Origin: CAZFAI01 sp964516555
GTDB lineage: Bacteria; Patescibacteriota; Microgenomatia; UBA12405
DNA length: 39,866 bases
Direction: 5' to 3'
Assembly (NCBI GenBank): GCA_964516555.1
Contig: CAZFAI010000002.1
Span: 1-39,866 of the forward strand
The notes under the pieces were generated by a model that ran no database searches, was not told the origin of the DNA, and saw only the letters and a program-made list of their open reading frames with translations. This document shows positions 14,622-22,210 of this stretch, one piece after another; the first letter of the stretch is position 1, and the number at the start of each line of letters is the position of its first letter. The translations under genes and the position numbers were made by a program.

Positions 14622-15797
14622 ATGGAAGCAAAAACAGTAAAGGGATTTCTATTAGGCTTATTATTGGGGGCAATACTGGTGACAGGTGTAGTTGGCGGTG
14701 CGGTAGCGGATAGACTGGTTGGTTTGGAATTCTTAGATAAGTTGTTAATTAGGCGTGACACACAAGGACGGGTAGTTACGGCAAATCGGGAGCTTGTTAA
14801 CGAAGAGTCGGTGGTTACCAGAGTTGTAGAAAATGCAACTCCGAGTGTGGTGACCGTATCTATGAGTAAGACTCAAGTATTTAACACAGATCCGTTTGAT
14901 TTTTTTGGTAGCTTTTTTGGGATTCCAAGAGGTGAAACAAGACAGGAGAATGTCGAGCAGGATATTGGAACCGGATTTATTATTTCAGAAGATGGCTTGA
15001 TTGTAACCAACAAGCACGTGGTGTCTGACAGTAGTGCCAAATACAGGGTGGTAATCGGTAAAGACGAGGTAGTTGAGGTAGGTCAGATATATCGTGATCC
15101 TACAAATGACTTGGCGATCTTGAAGATAGATAAAACGGGTTTAACTCCGGTGACCATGGGAGATTCAAATGAACTTAAAGTAGGCCAGACAGTGATCGCT
15201 ATTGGTACGGCTTTGGGAGAATTCCGATCGACAGTAACAACCGGGGTGATTTCAGGTTTAGGCCGTGGTATTGTAGCAGGTTCACCTTTTAGTGGATCAG
15301 AAAAGCTTGATAATGTGATTCAGACAGATGCGGCTATCAATCCAGGGAACTCGGGAGGCCCGCTTTTTAATAGTTCAGGTGAAGTGGTGGGAGTAAATGT
15401 GGCAGTATCGCAAGCCGGACAAAACATTGGATTTGCCTTGCCGATTAATTTGGTTAAAGATTCAATTGATAATTTTAAAACAACAGGAGCTTTTGACAGA
15501 CCCTACATAGGAGTATCTTATAGAACAATTTCTAGACAAGCAGCATTATTAAACGAAGTTCCTGCCGGGGCATTTGTACAAGAAGTTATTGCAGGTAGTC
15601 CGGCAGAAAAAGCGGGAATTGAAGTTTCGGATATTATTGTAGAAATGGATGGAAAGAGACTTACTGATGATGAGAATTCTTTGACTGAAATTGTTAACAA
15701 AAAGAAGATTGGTGACACCATAAGAGTAAAGCTTTGGAGAGACGGTGAAGACATGACAGTTGATGTAAAACTGGAAAAAAGAGATATGAGCAGTTAG
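14622..15797 (+). CDS. htrA: HtrA/DegP-type serine protease with PDZ domain (S1C family)
   Basis: Envelope quality-control protease and chaperone family. N-terminal anchor helix (about residues 6-28), trypsin-like core with catalytic triad H132 (TNKHVV), D163 (DPTNDLAIL) and S244 (NPGNSGGPL), and one C-terminal PDZ domain (about 290-385). ATG 14622 is preferred over an upstream TTG (14616) because it follows a TATAAT at near-leaderless distance. 391 residues. Its stop overlaps the stop of the convergent prfA-like gene. Confidence 0.95.
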   Translation: MEAKTVKGFLLGLLLGAILVTGVVGGAVADRLVGLEFLDKLLIRRDTQGRVVTANRELVNEESVVTRVVENATPSVVTVSMSKTQVFNTDPFDFFGSFFGIPRGETRQENVEQDIGTGFIISEDGLIVTNKHVVSDSSAKYRVVIGKDEVVEVGQIYRDPTNDLAILKIDKTGLTPVTMGDSNELKVGQTVIAIGTALGEFRSTVTTGVISGLGRGIVAGSPFSGSEKLDNVIQTDAAINPGNSGGPLFNSSGEVVGVNVAVSQAGQNIGFALPINLVKDSIDNFKTTGAFDRPYIGVSYRTISRQAALLNEVPAGAFVQEVIAGSPAEKAGIEVSDIIVEMDGKRLTDDENSLTEIVNKKKIGDTIRVKLWRDGEDMTVDVKLEKRDMSS

Positions 15798-16510
15798 TTA
15801 TCGGAGGGATTATCCAGGACAGAGAGTTCCAAGAGAAGATCATCGAGATCGCCTTGTATTGTTTTTTCTAGATTGAAAGATTTATCTATCCTATGGTCTT
15901 TTATTTGGTTTCTGGGGAAATTGTATGTTCTTATTTTATCTGCACGATTTCCCTGACCAATAGAAGATCGGGTACCAGTAATTTGAGCCATTTTCTTTTC
16001 TTCTTCCATTTGCCACAGTTTGGCCCGCAATAAATTCATAGCAACTTCACGATTTTGTTGTTGCGAGCGCTCCTGACGGACTGAAAATGTAAGGCCAGTA
16101 GGTTTATGAGTAAGTCTTACAGCAGTAGAAACTTTGTTGACGTTTTGGCCGCCTTTACCACCGGCCCGGGAAGCGGTCATTATGACATCGTCAGAGTTTA
16201 GGGTGATATCTTTAGCTTCAACTTCAGGATAAACAACGACTGACGCGGTAGAAGTTTGAATACGACCACGTTTTTCGGTGACAGGTATTCTCTGGACACG
16301 GTGAGTACCAGTTTCGTACTTCAACTGATTATAAGCATCGTAACCGATTATTTTGATGATATTGTCGTCAATCTGAGATACTTTCCAGCCGACTTTATTG
16401 GCATATCGAACATACATGTTTTGAAGATCACTTGCCCAAAGTCCGGCTTCTTGGCCTCCAGGACCCAAGTAAAACTCCAATATAGCAGAGTTGGGGTTAA
16501 TTGTGGGCAT
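15794..16510 (-). CDS. prfA: Peptide chain release factor 1-like protein lacking domain 1
   Basis: Stop-codon recognition and peptide release. Domain 2 starts right at the N-terminus (ILEFYLGPGGQEAGLWASDL, equivalent to about residue 113 of a full RF1). The codon-reading tripeptide is PVT in HRVQRIPVTEKRGR, the RF1 (UAA/UAG) type, not SPF of RF2. The catalytic GGQ is in GGKGGQNVNKVSTAVRLTH. 238 residues versus about 355: the helical domain 1 is absent and there is no room for it, because rpmE ends 4 nt upstream. UGA is also a stop in this window, so an RF2 must exist elsewhere. Confidence 0.85.
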   Translation of the reverse strand: MPTINPNSAILEFYLGPGGQEAGLWASDLQNMYVRYANKVGWKVSQIDDNIIKIIGYDAYNQLKYETGTHRVQRIPVTEKRGRIQTSTASVVVYPEVEAKDITLNSDDVIMTASRAGGKGGQNVNKVSTAVRLTHKPTGLTFSVRQERSQQQNREVAMNLLRAKLWQMEEEKKMAQITGTRSSIGQGNRADKIRTYNFPRNQIKDHRIDKSFNLEKTIQGDLDDLLLELSVLDNPSDN

Positions 16511-16514
16511 AGGT

Positions 16515-16787
16515 TTAGGCTTTCTTGGCTGTTTTTTTGCTGGTTTTTACCTTGCTTTTTTCAGCTTTACTTTGAGAGTATTCTTGTCCCATGGCGACTT
16601 TACGGTTGAACTTATCAATCCGACCGCGGGTGTCTACATATTTTTGTTGGCCAGTAAAGAAGGGATGACAGTTAGAACAAACTTCGACTTCAATTTTTTC
16701 AATTGTAGAGCCGGTCGTAAAACTGTTGCCACAGGCACAAGTAACTTGGCTTTGTTGATAATATTTTGGATGTATACCTTGTTTCAT
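16515..16787 (-). CDS. rpmE: 50S ribosomal protein bL31
   Basis: 90 residues. Zinc-binding type: CxC (CACG) and CxxC (CSNC) with HPFFTG and the conserved DTRGRIDKFNRK. A Lys/Ser/Ala-rich tail after about residue 72 is longer than in many homologues. An extended -10 (TGATATAAT) lies 8 nt before the start, so it can be transcribed independently of hisS. Confidence 0.94.
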   Translation of the reverse strand: MKQGIHPKYYQQSQVTCACGNSFTTGSTIEKIEVEVCSNCHPFFTGQQKYVDTRGRIDKFNRKVAMGQEYSQSKAEKSKVKTSKKTAKKA

Positions 16788-16795
16788 AGCTACTT

Positions 16796-16804
16796 ATTAT
16801 ATCA
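16796..16804 (-). promoter_or_regulatory. Extended -10 (TGATATAAT) for rpmE-prfA
   Basis: Reads TGATATAAT on the minus strand in the gap between hisS and rpmE, ending 8 nt before the start codon. Perfect TATAAT with the TGn extension. Confidence 0.6.
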
Positions 16805-16810
16805 GATTAT

Positions 16811-18052
16811 TTATTTTTTCAGAATTGTTAGGAGTTTTGTTTGTGTTACTGTTATTTGGCGGTTTTCGCCAAGGTATTTTAATACAACCAGGTTGTTTTT
16901 TGCCTCATCTGGGCCTATTAGACAAAGATGAGGAATATTGGAGTTAAGAGCATAATTAATTTGTTTGCCTAATTTATCAGCTTTGGGATAAAAGAAAACG
17001 TTTACATTGTTTTTTCTAAGTAGATTGGCCAATTCAATGCTTTGGTGTTCGGTTTCAGATCCGAAGTTGGCAATTAAAACGTCTAACTTGGTTTTGGATA
17101 TGTTAGGCAACAAATTAAGTTCAATGATACAGTCAACGATACGGTCAAGACCGATAGTGGTACCAACTGCGGGGATATTAGGACCTCCAAGTGATGACAC
17201 TAAATTGTCGTAGCGACCACCACCGGTGATTGAACCGATCTTGGGTTCTTCTACATATGTTTCAAATATCGGACCGGTGTAATAATCCAGACCCCTAACC
17301 ATGGTTGGATCAAAAGTGTACGCCTCTTGAGGAACACCCAAGTCTTTTATTTTTTCAAAAACCTGTTTTAGATAGTCGTCTGGTTGAGCTGTTTTGATAT
17401 ATTCAAAAAGTCGATTGACAGTAGCATTGTCAATGCCTTTTTCTATGAGTTCATTTGTTACTCCATCTTGACCTATTTTTTGGAATTTATCGAGACTTTG
17501 GAGTACTGACTTTTTATCGTTTTTTATGTCGCATTGGTCAATTATTTGAGACAAAACTTGTCGGCTATTTATACGGATAGAATATTTTTTAAAGTTCAGT
17601 TTTTGAAGTATAGTATAAATGACAGCAACAAACTCAGCGTCTGTAATGGGGGAGTTGGAGCCGAAAGTGTCTATGTCACATTGCAATACTTCACGGTAAC
17701 GGCCTTTTTGGGGTTTTTCGGCACGCCATACAGGTTGAAGTTGATAGCGTTTAAAGGGAAGAGGAATTTGGTTTGGGTATATAGCTAGAACCTTGGAAAC
17801 TGGGACGGTCAAATCATAACGCAATCCAACTTTACGGCCACCCTGATCCTCAAAAGAATAGACTAATTTGTCGGCATCCTCTCCGTATTTACCCATTAGG
17901 GTAGATGCATATTCCAGAGTTGGAGTTTCCAGTGGTTGAAAACCATAACTTTCGAATACTTCTACAAGAAGGTTTTTAACGTAATTTCTGACTACCATGG
18001 TTTCGGGCAAGAAGTCCCGGAATCCCTTTAAGGTTTGGGGTTTTTGTTTCAT
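16811..18052 (-). CDS. hisS: Histidyl-tRNA synthetase
   Basis: Class II synthetase. The frame is open further upstream, but the real start is the ATG at 18052 (MKQKPQTLKGFRDFLPE is the usual N-terminus; upstream codons run into the tRNA-His gene). Marks: motif 2 region with RYQLQPVWRAEKPQKGRYREVLQCD, HisA block VRGLDYYTGPIFE, GGGRYDNL, and the anticodon-binding C-terminal domain. 413 residues. TGCTACAAT ends 5 nt before the start. Placed 45 nt downstream of tRNA-His, so enzyme and substrate genes adjoin. Confidence 0.95.
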   Translation of the reverse strand: MKQKPQTLKGFRDFLPETMVVRNYVKNLLVEVFESYGFQPLETPTLEYASTLMGKYGEDADKLVYSFEDQGGRKVGLRYDLTVPVSKVLAIYPNQIPLPFKRYQLQPVWRAEKPQKGRYREVLQCDIDTFGSNSPITDAEFVAVIYTILQKLNFKKYSIRINSRQVLSQIIDQCDIKNDKKSVLQSLDKFQKIGQDGVTNELIEKGIDNATVNRLFEYIKTAQPDDYLKQVFEKIKDLGVPQEAYTFDPTMVRGLDYYTGPIFETYVEEPKIGSITGGGRYDNLVSSLGGPNIPAVGTTIGLDRIVDCIIELNLLPNISKTKLDVLIANFGSETEHQSIELANLLRKNNVNVFFYPKADKLGKQINYALNSNIPHLCLIGPDEAKNNLVVLKYLGENRQITVTQTKLLTILKK

Positions 18053-18057
18053 AGTTG

Positions 18058-18066
18058 ATTGTAGCA
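18058..18066 (-). promoter_or_regulatory. Extended -10 (TGCTACAAT) for hisS
   Basis: Minus-strand TGCTACAAT ending 5 nt before the hisS ATG; predicts a leaderless message separate from the tRNA transcript. Confidence 0.5.
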
Positions 18067-18097
18067 TTAACAACAATATGTTCCGAGGAGATTTGGG

Positions 18098-18172
18098 GGT
18101 GGTACACCGGACTTGAACCGGCAACCTTCTGCTCCACAGGCAGATGCTCTAACCAATTGAGCTAGTACCACC
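18098..18172 (-). tRNA. tRNA-His (GTG anticodon)
   Basis: Full cloverleaf on the minus strand. Acceptor pairs GTGGTAC/GTACCAC, with encoded G-1 (18172) opposite C73 (18098), the identity pair of tRNA-His. Anticodon arm TCTGC-CTGTGGA-GCAGA gives GTG; T arm GCCGG-TTCAAGT-CCGGT. The 3' CCA is not encoded (CCC follows). Confidence 0.96.
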
Positions 18173-18195
18173 ATAAAAGAAAGCGGGGCAAAGAT

Positions 18196-18224
18196 AGTAT
18201 AGGCTAAAATGACGGAAATTTAAA
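18196..18224 (-). promoter_or_regulatory. Promoter of tRNA-His
   Basis: Minus strand TTTAAA and TATACT with a 17-nt spacer, 23 nt upstream of the mature tRNA 5' end. Confidence 0.5.
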
Positions 18225-18239
18225 GATTCAGGTAGGTAG

Positions 18240-18935
18240 TTATTGCTTGGGTGTCGGGGTTGGAGTGGGAGAGCTTACTTGAAATATTTTTGAGGCGTAA
18301 AAGGTTTTAGCCATGGATGGATGAGGTATGATGATGCAAATCATGCGCTGTCCGGTTTGGATGTCGGTTGAAGTTAACTTTTTGTTATTTTTGTCAACAA
18401 AAATAGTTTTGGTGTCGGTGGTAATTTGATATTGCTGGTCTTTGTTTTGATTGGGAATCAGGACAAAAACCGGTGAAGAAACTGAGGCGTCGACTACATT
18501 GCCGACAACAACTTGTTCGGGTGATTCCAGAGTTTTTATATCAATGAATACTATTCTTTTGGTATCCAGAAGGGTAGGTTCAGTCATGTAACCCATGGCT
18601 AAAACATCCTGTCCAGTAGTAAGTTTGTCGAGTTGAGTTTTATTTCTTTTGGTATCAATGAAGGTAGTTTCGCTGTCAACAATTAGGGTTAAGCTTTGTG
18701 AGTTGTGAGTAATTTGAATTTGGTTATCGGTGATTTGAGTGACGGTTCCAATGAATCCTTTGCGGGTAGATTCAGGATTGGTAATGTCCTTAATTTTTTC
18801 CATTACTTTATCCTGTACGGCTTGGCGGATTTTTTGAACTTCCTCAAGATTGGACGGTTTGGGAGTAGGAGTGTTAGCGTAGACGGGAGAAACAAAATTT
18901 AGAGTTATTAATAGGGTTATGAGTGAAAATATCAT
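18240..18935 (-). CDS. Exported protein with two small beta-barrel repeats, DUF5666-like
   Basis: Sec-type signal peptide (about residues 1-20, ending VYAN), a helical linker, then two similar units: GFIGTVTQITDNQIQITHNSQ...ETTFIDTKRNKTQLDKLTTGQDVLAMG (about 58-115, shown in part) and VVGNVVDASVSSPVF...KTIFVDKNNKKLTSTDIQTGQRMICI (about 142-202). The pattern of GxVxxIxxNxIxI, TTF and L-TGQ-V is like DUF5666 domains. The C-terminus is a Pro/Thr tail (SPTPTPTPKQ). Function unknown, probably surface exposed. It begins 3 nt after the upstream Ig-like gene, so they form an operon. The DUF name is from memory of the pattern, not a search. Confidence 0.6.
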   Translation of the reverse strand: MIFSLITLLITLNFVSPVYANTPTPKPSNLEEVQKIRQAVQDKVMEKIKDITNPESTRKGFIGTVTQITDNQIQITHNSQSLTLIVDSETTFIDTKRNKTQLDKLTTGQDVLAMGYMTEPTLLDTKRIVFIDIKTLESPEQVVVGNVVDASVSSPVFVLIPNQNKDQQYQITTDTKTIFVDKNNKKLTSTDIQTGQRMICIIIPHPSMAKTFYASKIFQVSSPTPTPTPKQ

Positions 18936-18938
18936 AAG

Positions 18939-19406
18939 TTAGAATTGAGCTGTTGAATAAGTAACCATTAATTGGGTTTCAAGTTGGTTATCTTGTGTGT
19001 CGATAGAAGTAATTTTTATTGAATTGACACCGGATTCGATGTTGACTTGAGTTTCAAATTTTCCGGATTTATCGCTGGTGGTGCTGTAGTCTCCCAGGGG
19101 AGTCAGAATAATCACCATGCTGTCAGGAGTAGTAGAACCAGAAATTTTGATTTTTGAGGTGTCTACAACGGAATTATTGGCTGGAGTGTCAATGGTGATT
19201 GGTGACTTTGTTTCCAGATCGGTTGTCGATGAGGTTTCGACTGTTTCAGTGGCTTCTTCACTGTTATCTTCCGTTAGGGTAGGAAGGGGTGTGGGTGAGT
19301 TTTTGGTAGAGAGATTATTATTATTTTTTAGGGCAAAGTAGCCTCCGGTGACTCCAAAACCGAGGAGGGCGCCAAGAGTGATTGCTAGAAATAGTTCTTT
19401 AATCAT
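18939..19406 (-). CDS. Membrane-anchored protein with one Ig-like domain
   Basis: The frame is open further upstream, but ATG 19406 gives a natural start: MIKELFLAITLGALLGFGVTGGYFAL is a signal-anchor (residues 1 to about 26). A low-complexity Ser/Thr/Glu stalk (about 30-65) leads to a bacterial Ig-like domain (about 66-155): ITIDTPANNSVVDTSKIKISG, GKFETQVNIESGVNSIKI, as in glucodextranase-B-type repeats. 155 residues. Probably a surface protein in an operon with the next minus-strand gene. Divergent from the MBL-like gene with a 61-nt gap. Confidence 0.65.
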   Translation of the reverse strand: MIKELFLAITLGALLGFGVTGGYFALKNNNNLSTKNSPTPLPTLTEDNSEEATETVETSSTTDLETKSPITIDTPANNSVVDTSKIKISGSTTPDSMVIILTPLGDYSTTSDKSGKFETQVNIESGVNSIKITSIDTQDNQLETQLMVTYSTAQF

Positions 19407-19451
19407 ACTTTTTTGTTTTGATAAATGATAACACATGATTGTTTGAAGTGA

Positions 19452-19460
19452 TGTTAGAAT
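19452..19460 (+). promoter_or_regulatory. Extended -10 (TGTTAGAAT) for the MBL-like gene
   Basis: TGTTAGAAT ends 7 nt before ATG 19468, predicting a leaderless mRNA. The same hexamer with TGT occurs before gyrB. Confidence 0.55.
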
Positions 19461-19467
19461 TACATAT

Positions 19468-20049
19468 ATGGAAATCAGGAGAATTGGTAAACACGCTCTT
19501 TGGATAAAGGGCAAAAAGGAAAATATTTTTGTAAATCCTACTGAGGATAATTTAAAGTTAAAAAAATATCAACCGACAAGAATTATTATAGTTACCGGGA
19601 GTGAGCATGATAATTTTGGTTTGGGAAATGATGAGGTGATTCTAAGGGGACCCGGAGAGTATGAGGTGGGTGGTGTTGAGATGTTGGGGGTGAATGGAGC
19701 AGAGGATTATTTTTATGTGATAAACATTGATGGAGTTAAGGTGGGTTTAATGGGGGATATGAAAGACGTGTTATCGGATAAAAAAATTGAAAAAATAAAT
19801 GCCTTAGATGTTTTGGTTATTCCAATCAAGTCTAATGATAAGGTGGGAACTAAAATAAAAATGGAGTGGGCAAAAAAATGGGGGGCTAATTACGTAATTC
19901 CGGTGGGATACGAAGATAGCGATGAAGAATTTAAGACTTTTCTTGACGATGTCGATCGGGAAGATGCAGAAAAGGCTGAGTCTCTTAAGGTTGAAAAAGT
20001 TGAGGAGCTGCCTGAAGGGATGGAGGTAGTAATCCTAAAAATTCAATAA
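19468..20049 (+). CDS. Metallo-beta-lactamase-fold-like protein with degraded metal site
   Basis: 193 residues with the strand order and spacing of small COG2220-type MBL proteins: RRIGKHALWIKGKKENIFVNP (about 4-24, shown in part), GPGEYEVGGVEMLGV (about 61-75), VKVGLMGDM and LDVLVIPI. The metal motif THxHxDH is replaced by TGSEHDNF at 43-50, leaving one His. The later single His ligand is also not evident. A catalytic hydrolase role is therefore doubtful. It lies 5 nt before dnaB, so the two are co-transcribed. Unknown function. Confidence 0.6.
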   Translation: MEIRRIGKHALWIKGKKENIFVNPTEDNLKLKKYQPTRIIIVTGSEHDNFGLGNDEVILRGPGEYEVGGVEMLGVNGAEDYFYVINIDGVKVGLMGDMKDVLSDKKIEKINALDVLVIPIKSNDKVGTKIKMEWAKKWGANYVIPVGYEDSDEEFKTFLDDVDREDAEKAESLKVEKVEELPEGMEVVILKIQ

Positions 20050-20054
20050 ATTTT

Positions 20055-21365
20055 ATGAGCGATTTTATAAAAGTACCGCCAAGCTCGGAAGAAGCTGAGC
20101 TTTGTGTGTTGGGATCAATTTTAATTGATAATGATGCGATATTGAATGTATCGGAGTTTTTGAGACCGGAAAACTTTTATAACACTAATAATGGATCTGT
20201 TTTTGAGGCGATGATGAAGCTTTATGAGAACAGATTTCCAATCGATATTGTGACAGTTTCGGAGAAATTGAAAGAGCTTAAGCAACTAAAGAGAATTGGA
20301 GGCCGGGCTTTTTTGACTAAATTGGCTAACGAAGTGCCGACAGCTGCAAATGTGGAGAGTTATGGGAGAATAATCAAATCGTTATCTGCCAAAAGAGAAT
20401 TAATTACAGCTGCAGCAAAAATTGGGGAGATGGCATTTGATGACGGGATGGCTTCAGAAGAACTTTTGGATGCAGCTGAGCAGTCGATATTTTCCTTGTC
20501 GCAGAAGCATTTGAAATCCGTGCCGTCTTCTATCAAAGAAGTACTGACAGCCAGTTTTGACCGCTTGGATGAATTGCAGAAGATGGGAAACGGCTTAAGA
20601 GGTGTTCCTTCGGGTTTTAAGGGTTTGGATACTTTGCTGGCTGGGATGCAAAACAGCAACTTAATAATTTTGGCGGCCAGACCTGGCGTGGGAAAAACAG
20701 CTTTTGGATTGAATATTGCCAGGCATGTAGCAGTCGAGGAAAAGCTGCCAACCTGCATATTTTCTTTGGAAATGAGTAAAGAGGAATTGGTAGACAGGTT
20801 GTTGGTGAGGCAGGGCTTGATTGACGCATGGAAATTAAAGACCGGTCAATTATCTGAGCATGACTTTGGTTCTTTGTCAGAGGCCATGGGAATATTGGCA
20901 GAAGCTCCGCTTTATATAGACGATACTCCCGGTATGACAGTCACTGAACTAAGAACTAAAGCTAGAAGACTACAGGCAGATAAAGGGATTAAGCTTATTA
21001 TTGTTGATTATTTACAGCTAATGCACGGATCGACGAGGGATAATCGTGTTCAGGAAGTATCAGAAATTTCTCAGGGTTTGAAAAACTTAGCAAGAGAATT
21101 GGGTGTTCCCGTTTTGGCAGCGGCCCAGTTATCGAGGGCGATGGAGGCAAGGGGCGGTAAGCCAAGATTATCGGATTTAAGGGAGTCAGGAAGTATTGAG
21201 CAGGATGCAGATGTAGTTATGTTTTTGCACCGTGAGAACGAGGAAGTGAGAGAGATGGTGACTTGTAGCATAGAAAAGCACAGAAACGGTCCGACCGGAC
21301 AACTAAACTTGTTTTTTAACGGAAAACAAGTCAGCTTTTTTGATGTGGAACAAAAGGCAGAATAG
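20055..21365 (+). CDS. dnaB: Replicative DNA helicase DnaB
   Basis: Hexameric helicase of the replication fork. N-terminal DnaB domain (about residues 5-110; EEAELCVLGSILID), linker, and RecA-like C-terminal domain: Walker A RPGVGKTA at 209-216, Walker B IKLIIVDYLQLM, and the conserved LSDLRESGSIEQDADVVMFLHRE region (about 370-393). 436 residues, normal length; no intein. It follows the MBL-like gene by 5 nt with no Shine-Dalgarno, so translation may be coupled. Confidence 0.96.
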   Translation: MSDFIKVPPSSEEAELCVLGSILIDNDAILNVSEFLRPENFYNTNNGSVFEAMMKLYENRFPIDIVTVSEKLKELKQLKRIGGRAFLTKLANEVPTAANVESYGRIIKSLSAKRELITAAAKIGEMAFDDGMASEELLDAAEQSIFSLSQKHLKSVPSSIKEVLTASFDRLDELQKMGNGLRGVPSGFKGLDTLLAGMQNSNLIILAARPGVGKTAFGLNIARHVAVEEKLPTCIFSLEMSKEELVDRLLVRQGLIDAWKLKTGQLSEHDFGSLSEAMGILAEAPLYIDDTPGMTVTELRTKARRLQADKGIKLIIVDYLQLMHGSTRDNRVQEVSEISQGLKNLARELGVPVLAAAQLSRAMEARGGKPRLSDLRESGSIEQDADVVMFLHRENEEVREMVTCSIEKHRNGPTGQLNLFFNGKQVSFFDVEQKAE

Positions 21366-21374
21366 GGTAGAATT

Positions 21375-21383
21375 TGATATACT
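21375..21383 (+). promoter_or_regulatory. Extended -10 (TGATATACT) for tRNA-Leu
   Basis: TGATATACT lies 17 nt before the mature tRNA 5' end, in the gap after dnaB. No clear -35 element. Confidence 0.5.
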
Positions 21384-21400
21384 AGATAAGTTTTTTTGTA

Positions 21401-21484
21401 GCCGAAGTGGCGGAATTGGTAGACGCGCACGACTCAAAATCGTGTGGCAGCAATGTCATCTGGGTTCGATTCCCAGCTTCGGCA
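21401..21484 (+). tRNA. tRNA-Leu (CAA anticodon)
   Basis: Acceptor GCCGAAG/CTTCGGC with A73 (21484), D arm with GGTAGACGC, anticodon arm CACGA-CTCAAAA-TCGTG giving CAA, a long class II variable arm, and T arm CTGGG-TTCGATT-CCCAG. CCA is not encoded (CAT follows). Confidence 0.96.
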
Positions 21485-21509
21485 CATATAAATAAAGCCC
21501 GGCATATTA

Positions 21510-21515
21510 TAGAAT
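21510..21515 (+). promoter_or_regulatory. -10 box for the Lgt-like gene
   Basis: TAGAAT ends 8 nt before ATG 21524; an overlapping TATTAT is at 21505-21510. It lies 25 nt after the tRNA-Leu end. Co-transcription with the tRNA is the alternative. Confidence 0.4.
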
Positions 21516-21523
21516 ATAAGTAG

Positions 21524-22210
21524 ATGCAAATCGGAATATTAAAAGCTATCGGATTATTGGTATTTTTATATCTAACTTGGAGAAACTCCAGGGATAATTA
21601 TGGTGACGAGAAGATGATTAGTTACTCGTGGTTAAGTCTTGGGGCTTTTTTGTTTGGAGGACGTCTAATTTATGGATTACTTAATTGGGGGGTATGGAAC
21701 GATTCGATAATAAGTTGGTTTCTTTTTTGGCAGAAGCCAGGTTTAAGTTATACCGGTGCATATTTGTCATGGGTTTTGGTATCCGCACTGTTTGCCCAAA
21801 AAAATGAGTGGAAGGTTTGGTCTTTTATGGAAGAATCTATTGGCAACTTTTGGATATTTTTAGTGTTTGTCATGTTGGATGAGATTTTTAGGTCAGGGTT
21901 TAATACTTTGGTGATTTTTGTTTTGGCGGTGTTAATAATTGTTGGCATTTTATCCCTAATTATTGGAAAGAAGTATAGGTCATTTGTTTGGTATAAAAGC
22001 GGTAAAAAAGGATTTTTGTTCTTTTTTGTTAATATTTTGTTTTGGTTAATTCTGGGAGTGAGAGCTTTAATCTTTAAAGATGGAGTAATTGTTGGCAGCT
22101 TATATGTAATTCTTAGTTTGATTTCTTTGACAGGATTAGTTATGCTTGGAGAAGTTTTTAATCAACAAACTTTATTGTTTGCAGGAAGAAGGAGAAAAAA
22201 TGAAAGATGA
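21524..22210 (+). CDS. Multi-pass membrane protein, divergent Lgt-like
   Basis: 228 residues with about seven hydrophobic helices. Residues about 40-100 follow the Lgt pattern: an LFGGRLIYGLLNW segment (Lgt: GGRLGYVL), then FWQKPGLSYTGAYLSWVLV (Lgt: IWxGGLSFHGGLIG). The second Arg-containing signature of Lgt (GRxGNFIN) is reduced to ESIGNFWIF, so catalytic ability is uncertain. Lgt transfers diacylglyceryl to the lipobox Cys of prolipoproteins. An LspA-like gene two genes downstream and a lipoprotein at 39012 support a lipoprotein-maturation role. Alternative: an unrelated membrane protein. Confidence 0.5.
   Translation: MQIGILKAIGLLVFLYLTWRNSRDNYGDEKMISYSWLSLGAFLFGGRLIYGLLNWGVWNDSIISWFLFWQKPGLSYTGAYLSWVLVSALFAQKNEWKVWSFMEESIGNFWIFLVFVMLDEIFRSGFNTLVIFVLAVLIIVGILSLIIGKKYRSFVWYKSGKKGFLFFFVNILFWLILGVRALIFKDGVIVGSLYVILSLISLTGLVMLGEVFNQQTLLFAGRRRKNER

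Noticed and set aside
15794..16510. RF2 (prfB) because of the GGKGGQNVNKV stretch
   Set aside because: The codon-recognition tripeptide is PVT in an HRVQRIP context, the RF1 type, not SPF.
18053..18124. Longer hisS with 24 extra N-terminal codons
   Set aside because: The extension overlaps the tRNA-His gene, is not family-like, and the family N-terminus begins at 18052.
19407..19514. Longer N-terminus for the Ig-like protein
   Set aside because: It would overlap the divergent MBL-like gene; the signal-anchor begins naturally at ATG 19406.
22146..22199. Upstream start for the DksA-type gene
   Set aside because: ATG 22200 has the good Shine-Dalgarno; the upstream part only mirrors the Lgt-like reading frame.
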